NCBI GenBank assembly: GCA_015039315.1
Contig: WIDE01000085.1
Span: 62,001 to 126,000, forward strand
Direction: 5' to 3'
Length of the DNA: 64,000 nt
From: Clavulina sp. PMI_390
Lineage: Eukaryota; Basidiomycota; Agaricomycetes; Cantharellales; Hydnaceae
In this document: piece after piece, positions 48,986 through 59,205 of the stretch
Layout of the letters: every line of letters starts with the position of its first letter
Position numbering within the stretch: position 1 is the first letter of the stretch
The notes under the pieces: model-generated
Seen by the model: the letters and a program-made list of their open reading frames with translations, nothing else
Database searches by the model: none
What the model was told of the DNA's origin: nothing
Translations under genes and position numbers: made by a program

Positions 48986-50303
48986 CTAAAGTTGGCCGGG
49001 GAAATGCTCTTTGAAGCTGTAATACGCGGAGAGAATCACTTCCTTCAAGCCCACGTACTTCATGCCGAGGACGCGAACGGATCGGCTGCTATCATGCAAG
49101 AAGATCTCGCGTTCATTAGAGCCAGGGAATCCCTTGGGGATACCTTGTGCTCCAGCCTCGTTGAGGACATCGTCTACACAAACGTAGAGAGCGAGTTAGT
49201 AATCAGAATAATTGGTAATGGAGCAAGACAGACGGTCTGTACGTACAGACGTCTTGGTTGCACCAGGGGGAATCAGAGCAGAGGAAGCGCTTCCCGCCAG
49301 CATCTTCAGTTGTAAAGGCACGGAGGTGCGCAACAGCAATATCGCGCACGTCACCCAGGTAGTGCTCGTTCTTGCCCGTCTTCTCAGGAGTGAGGTTCTC
49401 CTGTTTCTCCTTCATCACCTTGAACAACAACAACTGGCTCAAGTTGAGTGTATCAGGCGTGGTCACTTGGTGAATAACAGGGCCGAACATCCAAGGAGGG
49501 CAGATGACGGAGAGATCGAATCTGATCTCGGACTTGTGTTCCTCAACAAAGGTCCAGGCTGCGCGCTCGCCGAGCGTCTTGGATGCCCAGTACATAGTGG
49601 GTCCCTCAGCAGTTCCTTCTTTGACCGCACGGATCGATGCGTCATTCCAATCTGCCTCCGAATACGTGTAAGGGTATGGGTGAGGCTCGAATAGGGCCGA
49701 AGAAGCGGAAGTCACCACAACCCGCTTTATGGTGGGTCTATAATGGGGAAGGCATTCAATCAGTTTATTTAACCAACTGACTACAGCGTTGTTTAAACGA
49801 AGAAAAATTGCATACCCAAACTTGAGTGCAGCACTGAGAACGTTCTTGGTCCCTTCTACAGCCGGGATGATAAAGTCATCGGCCGTTTTGGCTCGCATCT
49901 ATTATTGAGGTAGTGAGCCAATGATGCGCCCATGCCTGCTGAATGACTCATACTCACGTGGAAAGGACTCGCGATATGAGAGATACCGTCGAAATTTTGC
50001 CCCTTGATGATCGCATCGAATGCATTGGGTGCCTCGATTTTCTCCACAATAACATAAGAGAAGTTGTTGGACTTGTGAAGATTCACGAGGTAGTCCCCCT
50101 TGGCATGAGTGCGAACTGTGGGTGATGGTGTGATAAAAGCCTCCGTGAGATATAATAAACTAGGTGATAGAAGTTAACACAGAAAACCAACCTGTGCCAA
50201 CGACGGAGTAGCCTTGAGCAAGAAGAGTGCGAGTTACATGGCTTGCGAGGAAGCCAGACGCGCCAGTGACGAGGATCTTTGCAGAGGGAGGTAGGGTAGG
50301 CAT
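48986..50303 (-). CDS. Extended-SDR reductase KR-F
   Basis: Minus-strand KR. The ATG at 50301-50303 begins MPTLPPSAKILVTGASGFLA. Exon 2: MNLHKSNNFSYVIVEKIEAP, ending HIASPFH. Exon 4: VVVTSASSALFEPHPYPYTYSE, MYWASK (YxxxK) then TLGERAAW, CPPWMFGPVIHQV, EKTGKNEHYLGDVRDIAVAH and EDAGGKRFLCSD. The C-terminus is EHFPGQL with TAG at 48986-48988. It is complete and likely active as an NAD(P)H-dependent carbonyl reductase. It diverges from ALDH-4 across a 1.27-kb region that carries two strong inverted repeats. Confidence 0.92.
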
Positions 50304-51326
50304 TCCGATCAGTTCGCGGTCGGTAGTTAGTAATCCGTATTCCGAGGATACACACCAATCAACACCAGCGATTGGAATTTATTAGGCAACATCCGATAGA
50401 GAGCAATCACGATAAAGAAAGTCGTTCGTCGTAGTGTTTCGGGACGGTCGACCTCCAGAGCCTTGAGCCATTTCGTCTCGAAAGCACGTCGACATTCATG
50501 AACATATATTGCGATGTCGCACCCTCAAGTCGAGGATGCCAGGGTTTTAATATCTTTGACCCTGGGAACAATCCCAGACTGTGAAGAGCGCGACGAGTGT
50601 GGGGGATCTCCAGCGATTCTCCATTCCTTTATCGGTAGGTTCCTCAGCTCGCCGTCGCCTGAAATGGACATGGAATCTGGGTATTGAGATATTATCCATG
50701 GTATTGCGTTATTTTCTCATCATTATAATAGTTATCTGTGCTTGGAAAACGAGGGAGAGAGCTAGGAGACGTTGGGAGGAAATTCACCGGAACCGTGGGG
50801 ACCGGCGATCATCTAGCACCAAACATTCAACAACAACACAACAAGAGCTCGCGGCACATCACTCTTGAAGCCTCCGAGACTTGTATGTCTCGTCACATCC
50901 GAAAAGGGGGCTAAAAGGCGTATCCGCTCCGCCCGAAGTATATATTTGTCGCTTTTTCACCATATAGTCCAGCCCCACAGCAGGCTACATGAGCTCATGG
51001 ATTGGACTCTACTCCACGTATCAAATTCGGCTGGGGCATAAGTTAGAGCGAACTAAGCACATATCTTCAATTATCCTCTTCTACTCTTTCTACAAACAGA
51101 ACTACTGTCAGTGAGCTGGTCTACGCCGCTCGCGATAAGTCCCGAGAAGATGACCACTCCACAAAATCGTTTTCTCCCCGTTTGCATGAATTTGACGTCT
51201 TTTACTTCCACGCCGCACTGAAAGACATTCGTTCAGGATCAAGTTCCAATTATACAAAGTATAAGGCCATCCTCGATCTTCAAACCTTTTCGCTACTCTT
51301 CTGGCTCCTCTTCCAAAAGGCTGAGT

Positions 51327-51355
51327 CTCTTGGAGGAAAGTCCCAGCTCCAAGAG
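51327..51355. repeat. Inverted repeat, possible hairpin or binding site
   Basis: CTCTTGGAG (51327-51335) and CTCCAAGAG (51347-51355) are perfect inverse copies separated by 11 bp, about 215 bp upstream of the ALDH-4 start. Confidence 0.6.
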
Positions 51356-51376
51356 GCTGAACCAGGGACTATTTAC

Positions 51377-51390
51377 CCTCGGCGCCGAGG
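51377..51390. promoter_or_regulatory. Perfect 14-bp palindrome CCTCGGCGCCGAGG
   Basis: It contains CGG-N2-CCG in inverted orientation, the kind of half-site pair used by fungal Zn2Cys6 regulators (known of the family). Lies 180 bp upstream of ALDH-4. Binding is inferred only. Confidence 0.5.
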
Positions 51391-51516
51391 CCCCGAGTTC
51401 TATTAACCCTGCGGCCGGTGATATGTCAGCTCACCTGTCCTAGAGCTTGGCTGAGCGCCGCACCTAGACCCGATCCTCGTCCGGCGCGCACAATATTCAT
51501 CGTTTGCCTTGGCTCT

Positions 51517-51522
51517 TATAAG
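51517..51522 (+). promoter_or_regulatory. TATA box of ALDH-4
   Basis: TATAAG within GGCTCTTATAAG, 53 bp before the ATG; same sequence and spacing as ALDH-3. Confidence 0.55.
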
Positions 51523-51569
51523 AGCTAGTGCTTTGAGTCGAAGAGACCACCTATACATTGATTCTACAG

Positions 51570-53764
51570 ATGTCTCCTACATTTGAGTATGACTTTTCTT
51601 CGAATGCCTTTGGGTGAGTGATGATTGCATTGTTACATCTGGTGGAGTAGGTGTGGTTAATATAAAAACTATCGCAGGTTCAAGGGAAAAAGCTCTTTCA
51701 GCACTGGCCTCTTCATCAACAATGAATACGTTGACTCTGTGAGCAACGAGACCTTAGAGTGAGTTCTAATTGTCAACGGTGTCCTACATCATGCTGACAC
51801 CATATCTCCAGTGTTATTACCCCAATGAACGGAAAAAGTGAGCCGCGCTACATGATATAGGAGGCCCTACTCATAAATATATACAGCTGTTGGCAAAATC
51901 TCCCTCACTGACGCGAAGGATGTCGACGTCGCCGTTGCGGCGGCAAAACGAGCTTACGAAACCTCCTGGGGCCAGCAGGTCCCGGCTCTTGAACGCGGGA
52001 AGTTGCTCTTCAAGCTCGCCGACCTGATCGAGCAGAATGCGGATGAGTTAGCAGCGCTTGAGTCTCTAGACACCGGTCCGTCCCCTGGCCAATTTAATAC
52101 GAGTGACTCATCTGAAGTTGATCATGGCATCTCCTTATAGGCAAGCCGCTAAAGTTTGCCCGTCATGCTGATGTTCACTATGCAATGGTGTACCTACGAT
52201 ACTACGCTGGGTGGGCAGGTATGTTCTGGCTTCTTGGTTACATCGTCTTGCATCTCTAATTGTTGCTTTCGCTCAATAGACAAAATCTCTGGAAAAACAA
52301 TTGAGACCAAAGACTCGAAGCTGACTTACACCCGATATGAGCCGTGAGTATCATGGACGGGGTTTAGCAGAACTCTACATTGGCTCAATCTACCGTATAG
52401 GATTGGCGTTTGCGGTTTGATCGTCCCTTGGAACCTGCCCTTCATGAACGCCTCGTGGAAGCTAGGCCCTGCCCTCGCTACGGGCAACACGGTCGTCTTG
52501 AAGCCTTCTGAACTCACATCCCTCACCACTCTCCGTCTCGGCGCCCTGATCAAAGAAGCCGGATTCCCTCCTGGAGTTGTCAATATCGTTCCTGGATACG
52601 GCTGGACTGCTGGTGCTGCCATCTCCTCACACATGGACATTGGCAAGATTAGCTTTACGGGTTCAACAAACGCTGGACGGCAAGTTATGAAAGCTGCTGC
52701 CGAGAGCAATCTGAAGAAGGTTTCTCTTGAGATGGGTGGGAAAGGCCCTGCTTTGGTGATGGATGACGCCCATCTTGAAGATGCACTGAAGTGGACCGCA
52801 TTCGGTATGATGTGAGTGCTTCCCCAAGGACACTAATTCTATGAAATACCCATAAGAGGTTTTCTGTCATTCTGCAGGTACAACCAAGGCCAGATCTGCT
52901 ATGCTTGTTCGCGCGTCTACGTTCACGAGTCTGTCTATGACCTATTCTTGTCATATTACAAGCACATCATGAACGTTAGTATCTCATTTTCTCATATAAA
53001 TTAAGAAGCTGAAGTCACTCTGCTTGCAGTCTTTTCCAATCGGCGATCCATTCTCTCCCACAACTTTCAACGGTCCTGTCGCCTCAGAAGCGCACTTCAA
53101 CGTAAGCCGGCCGCTGCCCCATATTCATTCTGATATCACATCTCATATTATTCCTTGACCGCCCGCGGATATAGAGAATCATGCAGTACATTGAGATCGG
53201 CAAAAAAGAAGGCGCCACCCTTCTTGCCGGCGGCGAGCGCTGGGGAACTGAGGGTTTCTTCATCAAGCCTACGGTTTTTGCCGATGTCACCCCTGAGATG
53301 ACCATAGTAAAGGAGGAGATATTTGGTCCTGGTGAGCTCCAAAACAAGTAACATGTCTTCCATATTGTGATGGTTTGGCTAACGATCTGTACTCCTTAGT
53401 TGTCGTTGTTGCCAAGTATAAGACAGAGGAAGAGCTCATTAAGTTGGCCAACGACTCGGAGTTCGGGCTCACTGCTGCAGTTTTCTCGCGCGATGTCACC
53501 AAGGCTATCACTACCGCTAATGCCATTCAAGCAGGAACTGTATGGGTTAACATGGCTGGTTTGCCTGATCCTTCGATGCCATTTGGAGGCTACAAACGTG
53601 CGTGTCGCCAGACAATCTATCGAGCTGTCCATCAAGAACCGGATCACTGACCTGAACTATCATCAGAGTCTGGTATTGGCCGTGACTTCGGCGAAGAGGC
53701 GCTCTACTCTTACCTAGAGACGAAGTCAGTGCATGTTAACCTCACGAACAAACCTCCGTTCTGA
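51570..53764 (+). CDS. Aldehyde dehydrogenase (ALDH-4)
   Basis: Sister of ALDH-3. The ATG at 51570 starts [15 protein letters not shown]; then [20 protein letters not shown]. Landmarks: [21 protein letters not shown] (Leu for Phe in PWNFP); [34 protein letters not shown] (general-base Glu retained, Met for Leu); [20 protein letters not shown] with the catalytic Cys; [52 protein letters not shown]. It ends VNLTNKPPF with TGA at 53762-53764. Expected to oxidise an aldehyde with NAD(P)+. Exon structure matches ALDH-3. It converges on KR-G with 221 bp between stops. Confidence 0.92.
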
Positions 53765-53985
53765 GGACTCCAGGATCGCGGGGGTCGAGAGCCGCTTCAA
53801 TATAGCCTCGTATCGTCCCTCTAAGTTCGCGACCTTTGATTTAGTATGTTCTCAAGAAGGCCCCTCCATTCAGTGTATTTCGTCATCCCAGATTTGTGTA
53901 CATGTATCTGCTAGATGTTATCATGTAATAGTCTCCTCTTTCAGCACAAAAATGACCCTACCGCGCACTATCGCATTTACCAACA

Positions 53986-55276
53986 CTAGAATTCGGATGG
54001 GAAATGCTCCTTGAGGGTCTCATGAGTAGAGAGAACGATATCTTTCAGACCGTTACACTTCATTCCGAGGACTCGAACGGACTGCGCGTTGTCCTGTACA
54101 TTGAACTCGCTGGATTGTGAGCCAGGGTGGCCTTTGGGGATTCCCTGGATCCCAGCCTCGTTGAGGATATCATCTTGGAGGAGAAACAGAGTTAATCGTC
54201 CACGGTGCAATGGAGGCATGAATGCAGAAGCTAGCTCACAGACGTCTTGGTGGGTCCAAGCGGCTCCCGCGGCGAGGAACCGCTTCCCCCCTGCCTCTTC
54301 GACAGTAAAAGCACGGGCATGCGCCACAGCTACATCGCGTACGTCGGACAAGTACTCAGTGGACCCTGTAGCCTCTGGAAGGAGGGAACTTTCGTTCGCC
54401 TTCAGAATCCTACGGAAGAACCCATGACTGAAGTTGAGGGTGTCGATTGATGGGGCATCATGGATAATTGGGCCGAACATCCAAGGAGGGCAGATGGCCA
54501 CGATGTCGAACGTGAGTTCTCCCTTGTGCTCCTCGACAAACGTCCAAGCGGCTCGTTCGGAGAGTGTCTTGGAGGCGAAAAAGATTTCGGGTAAAGACGC
54601 CTTGGCACCCTTTTCTTCGACAGCGCGGATCGATGCATCATTCCAATCCGATTCCGTATAGGTGTAAGGCGTAGAGTGAGGCTCCAGCATGGCGACTGAA
54701 GACGAAGTAACCACAACGCGTTTGATATTGGGACTGGTTTCAAAAGGAAACCTTGAGCATCAATTTTATCCCCAATTCACTGAGGACAAGAAATCATACC
54801 CGAATTTGAGCGCAGCATTGAGCACATTTTTCGTGCCAGCTACCGAGGGGCCGATTAGATCGTTGGGGTCCGATACTCGCTGAAAAGGTATAACTGGATC
54901 AGTCTACAGTAAATGAATCGAGCGCGCTTTGAAAGATTCTTACGCGAAGAGGGCTGGCAATGTGGGTGATCCCATCAAAATCTCCACCTTTGACGGCGTC
55001 ATCAAACGCGTTAGCCGCGTCGATGTTCTCCACAATGGTATAGGAAAATGCGCTGGATTTGTGAATTCCCACGAGATAATCTCCCTTAGCAGCAGTACGA
55101 ACTGGCAAGAACAATGCCATCAATTTGGAGTGTTGGTGGTATCAGTACAAAATCTCAGCGTTACCAGTTCCGACAACTTCGTGGCCTTGTTCCAGTAGGG
55201 TGCGAGTAACGTGACTAGCGACGAACCCAGAGGCCCCAGTGACAAGAATTTTTGCAGAGGTAGAAATAGCAGGCAT
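53986..55276 (-). CDS. Extended-SDR reductase KR-G with catalytic Tyr replaced by Phe
   Basis: Minus-strand KR. The ATG at 55274-55276 starts MPAISTSAKILVTGASGFVA, so the nucleotide loop is intact. The Ser region VVTSSSVAMLEPHS is present. The active-site segment reads LPEIFFASKTLSERAAW: the position that is Tyr in every other readable KR here (YxxxK) is Phe, codon TTT. CPPWMFGPIIHD, EEAGGKRFLAAG and a last exon DDILNEAGIQGIPKGHPGSQ ending LKEHFPSEF (TAG 53986-53988) complete it. All exons are open. Loss of the proton-donating Tyr should cripple reduction, so the protein may be inactive, regulatory, or working by a different mechanism. Confidence 0.9.
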
Positions 55277-56854
55277 GTTGATGATTTGTAGGGGTTTCTC
55301 TGAGCAGATGTCTAGCAGCCAAGTCGAAAGCAAGTTTCCTTATACTTGAGGCACGACGGCCTCCACCAAGCACTGGTGGGCCTCCACCGGGCGTTTCGTG
55401 GGCCTCCACTTTTTGCTCTCCCGTGGTCGAAACGGAATGGTGATGAGACCATGAGATGCTTTAGTATATGCCTTTGAATATCGGCGGCCAGGTAGCTCGG
55501 GCCGTAGGTTTGGGCTGGATGATGGGCCGGACGAGGGTTTCGATTTGTATGAGATATCTTTTTCGACGCGCGATGGCGTTCGAGTAAGAGCTAGGGATTT
55601 AGACTCAGTTCTCTCAAGCGCCAGTGTGCACACCCTCACAACAGCACACGACGGCTGGGCTGGCAGGCTTTAGAGTCTCAAGAAAGCTGTCGCGCTCAAC
55701 CAGATAGGCGAGTTCTCGTTGTACAAGAAGTTTAAACAGAGCATCATGGCAGTTCTGAACCAAATAATTGACTAGTTCAGGTACGGGCATCGAGCGCCGA
55801 CTCCGAGTCCAATTAAAGTAGTATGTCTGATTTTGATATGTCGGGGAATCATTACGCACTTGTCGTGTGTAGTGATGCTACGGAATGTGTACGGAAGCTA
55901 GTTCAGCTAGTCAAACTGCTCCGTGATGACGAGAACGGCGTGTCGAGTACATCTAGGCGGCCGGGCTAAGATTGATGACGTGTTCACGTTCCGCAGAATG
56001 TCATTGGAGACATATAAGCGATTGTCAAGTCCTGAATCCGTCAGATAGATGACATAAATAGCTGGCCGAGTCGATGTGGTCAAAGTTGCTCGCGCCCTAA
56101 GTGTCTGGGGTGATTTGGCGATCTGCTTGCGCGACCCATCGTGACGACGATCCGATCTAGGGCCTGAATCACGATACCACATTAGCTGCGCGCTTGAAAC
56201 GATGAGACTGACATTTCCTCAGAATTTTTGAAGAGGTGAGTGAGGTGTTGGTGGTTCAGGCTGAGCAGCTGTCAAGCCTCGGTACCGAGCTTCGCGCGTG
56301 TTTTGGCGCCCATGGACGCCTGTTCTCGGACACGAAAGCCCTCGAAGCCACTGGGTTTACGCAACAATCAATCTTGCTCTTCTTCATCGGCTGATTCTTT
56401 CCGCGAGGACGTCTATCCTTAGTATGCACTTCCGTCGCCCTGGAAGAATCCTAATGCGATCCACCAGCCTTCTGAGACGCTGAGAGCAATTAAAAACCCA
56501 TTCAACACCTTGCCTACAATATATACCGGAACTGATCACCTGGGACTTGACCGCTCGTCACCCATTCTGTTCGATAGCTAGCGCCCATATCGCTCTGCGG
56601 ATGTGGAGACCCGCGCGCTCCATCGTTTCCGTCGACTTTCTACGTTCCTTCCTTTTGCCGTCATCTCGTGGTACTGTACCGAGCTGCGCTATCAGATGTC
56701 TCGTGTGAGGCTGTGGATTGACAGCGCCCTGGGATCTAGACTGAGCGCCACTCGATGAATCGACACAGTATAAGAACCTCAGACTGACGCTCATCGATGT
56801 GCAAAAAGTGTCTGGAGCACAACCCCCTATTTTTCTGAGATCGACAATAGCTAT
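55277..56854. other. Divergent intergenic region KR-G / KR-H
   Basis: About 1.6 kb without a supported gene. It has a short irregular direct repeat of GGCCTCCAC near 55358-55410, just upstream of KR-G. Confidence 0.5.
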
Positions 56855-58236
56855 GCATACTGTTCTTCCTCCTGCTAAAATCCTGGTCACTGGTGCTTCT
56901 GGATTCGTTGGGTCTCATGTCGCGAGGACACTCCTTGAGCAAGGCTACGGCGTTGTGGGCACAGGTACAGTCCCTAGATCGCAGTCAAATAACAATGATC
57001 ATAAATGAGAGTGTCGCTCTCTTCTTTAGTACGCTCAAGTGCGAAAGGCGACTATCTCATGGACATCTTCCGCGAGTACGATGGTCGATTTTCCTACGTG
57101 ATTGTGGAAGATATGGAAGTCCCCAACGCGTTTGATGAAGTTGTTCGCGATGGAGGATTCGAGGCGATCAACCATGTTGCGAGCCCATTCCATGTGAGTA
57201 GTACTGTCTTATGTTGTTAGTTTCATGACGCTCATCTGTAGCATCCTCGTGTTGAACAACAACCTTCTAGCTTCACACAAATGAGCCTAGTGAGATCATA
57301 GGGCCCGCAGTAGGAGGCACCCTGAACATACTCAATTCTGCTCTTCATTATGGGTGAGAACATCATATCGCAATCTACCCCGCATCACGTTGACGCTCAT
57401 ATCAATGAATTTATCCCCTCCATCATCTAGCCCAACAGTCAAGCGTATCGTTATTACATCCTCGACCGTTGCCATCCTCGAGCCCCACCCTGCACCATAC
57501 ACATACACAGAAGCAGACTGGAACGAGTCCTCACCGAGAGCAGTAGACGAGCTCGGCGCCAAAGCATCCGCCGTCGACAAATACATGGCATCCAAATCAC
57601 TCGCCGAACGCGCTGCATGGTCATTCATCTCAGAACACAAAGATCGCGTTGCATTCGACGTTGTAGCGATCAACCCACCATTCATATTTGGTCCTATCAT
57701 CCATGATGCCAAGACACCTGCGCAGCTCAACTTTAGCCATGCGTTCTTCATGGAGATGGTCAAGCAGAAGCAGGAGAACTTGACGCCAGAGCTCACGGGT
57801 TTCTTCCATAATCACATGTCGGATGTGAGGACTGTTGCGTTGGCACATGCTCGAGCGCTCCAGGTCGAAGAGGCTGGCGGGAAGCGGTTCATCCTGTCAG
57901 CATCGCCATTCTGCTTCCAAGATGTCTGTGAGTCTATCATTATCAGATACTATGATACAGCTACACCCATGATTTATTGATTGCTTTTTGCAAATTCTAG
58001 ATGACGCGCTGAACGAAGCAGGGGTGAATGATGTTCCTCGCGGCTTCCCGGGATCCCAAACCCAGCGACGTTTGACAGACTGCCCTCAAGATAATTCACA
58101 AGCTAAAAAGATCCTGGGCCTCGAGTTTAATGGGCTCCGTGATATTGCACTTGACACGTATGATAGTCTTCGAGAGCGATTCCCGGGGAGGTTGTGGAGC
58201 GGAGGCGCGAATTCGGACGTTGCTGTATACAAGTAG
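56855..58236 (+). CDS. Extended-SDR reductase KR-H
   Basis: KR family reductase, more diverged than the others. The ATG at 56855 gives MHTVLPPAKILVTGASGFVG. Exon 2: KGDYLMDIFREYDGRFSYVIVE, with two extra residues, then INHVASPFH. Exon 4: VITSSTVAILEPHPAPYTYTE, YMASK (YxxxK) with SLAERAAW, INPPFIFGPIIHD, LTPELTGFFHNHMSDVRTVA and EEAGGKRFILSA. The last exon DDALNEAGVNDVPRGFPGSQ carries an insertion and a longer tail, ending at TAG 58234-58236. It lies 99 bp from the convergent AIM19-like gene, marking the edge of the oxidoreductase cluster. Confidence 0.9.
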
Positions 58237-58335
58237 CTGTGATGTTGGCATTTAGACCAAGGGATAGGTTTGTCAGAATTATATGAATTATATTGCTGGT
58301 GGGGTGTGGTATGCGGAGGTGGCTGGCGGCGTCTA

Positions 58336-58767
58336 TTACTCTTCTGAGACTTCCTGGTCAGGAAGGACCCAGAAGTACTCTGACCCATAGAGAGATGCAG
58401 TACTAAGAGCCCCAACTGAGAGGAGCATCGACAGTGGTGACCTCGCGGGAGTCGCTCGGAACGAACTGCGCAGGTTCAGGAAGAGATACATCAATGACCA
58501 GGCTGAATGTATGCGACGTATCCTATCAGTGGAGAACATTTAAGGGGCCATTGGAGAGCTAAGGAAACTCACATGTCGCAATGCCGCTTCCGTTCCTGAC
58601 ATCCCCTGTCCCAAGTACGTACCCTGCACCAGAAAAGATGAGCCCAAACCCGAAGCGCTGGTAGAAAGGGGGCAGGAGAGCTGCCCGAGCAGGCGGGACG
58701 AATGAAGACCCCAACACTTTTTTTCCGGGTCATATATTGGGGAAGAAGAGACGAGAGGACGATTCAT
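58336..58767 (-). CDS. AIM19: AIM19-like small mitochondrial membrane protein, with an apparent 1-base frameshift
   Basis: The core reads FSGAGYVLGTGDVRNGSGIAT, then, across an intron (donor just before 58573), SWSLMYLFLNLRSSF, and ends YGSEYFWVLPDQEVSEE with TAA at 58336-58338. This pattern (GAGY, NGSGIATxW, Tyr-Gly near the end) is what I recall of the fungal AIM19 family of short mitochondrial proteins with several membrane spans. The only good ATG (58765-58767) starts MNRPLVSSSPIYDPEKK, but this frame joins the core only if the run of seven T (plus strand) near 58718-58724 were eight. A homopolymer sequencing error is the simplest reason; a true mutation or an unseen splice is possible. 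Length would be about 130 residues. Confidence 0.65.
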
Positions 58768-59205
58768 TCGGCCGGGGATTTATCACGTTCAAGATGAAAA
58801 AAAGAACTCGGAATCAGTCGTGGCTGGAGACAGTGACCCAAAAAGAGAAAAGTCGCAGAGAACTGACAGAGAGCACTCAAGGCATATGCGGGGTATCTAT
58901 AAGGATATTCAGGATGAGGTAAAAGTTTTTATCTGCTTTTTTGGACAATTTCTTACGGTTTGCTGGCGAGCCGTTCGACGGCATCTTGTGTTGACATGTT
59001 GACGACGGGCCCGATTGCCACCGGTTAGAGGCAAACCGGTTTACTCCTCCTCCTGCTCACTCCTTTTTACCTGCTCGCCGTCTCACCACGAAAATAACTC
59101 TGAAATATCTCGAGGCATCTTAGAAAACTCCTCGGCCTCGATTCAGAAAGTACCACTAGAGAGGCTCCTAATTTCTGTGGGGCTCCACGGTCTGGCAACA
59201 CACGC
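58768..59205. other. Divergent intergenic region AIM19-like / TMEM135-like
   Basis: About 440 bp, expected to hold both promoters. Nothing else was recognised. Confidence 0.55.

Larger units (their letters stand above)
50304..51569. other. Divergent intergenic region KR-F / ALDH-4
   Basis: 1.27 kb of shared upstream DNA. It contains a 9-bp-arm inverted repeat (51327-51355), a 14-bp perfect palindrome (51377-51390) and the ALDH-4 TATA box. An open frame at 50707-50868 has a hydrophobic stretch but no other support. Confidence 0.5.

Noticed and set aside
50707..50868. Short plus-strand open frame with a hydrophobic segment
   Set aside because: The longer frame begins with GTG; the part after the first ATG is about 50 residues and lies in the KR-F/ALDH-4 promoter region.
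55614..55859. Minus-strand open frame of 81 codons between KR-G and KR-H
   Set aside because: It starts with GTG and has no ATG or recognisable content.
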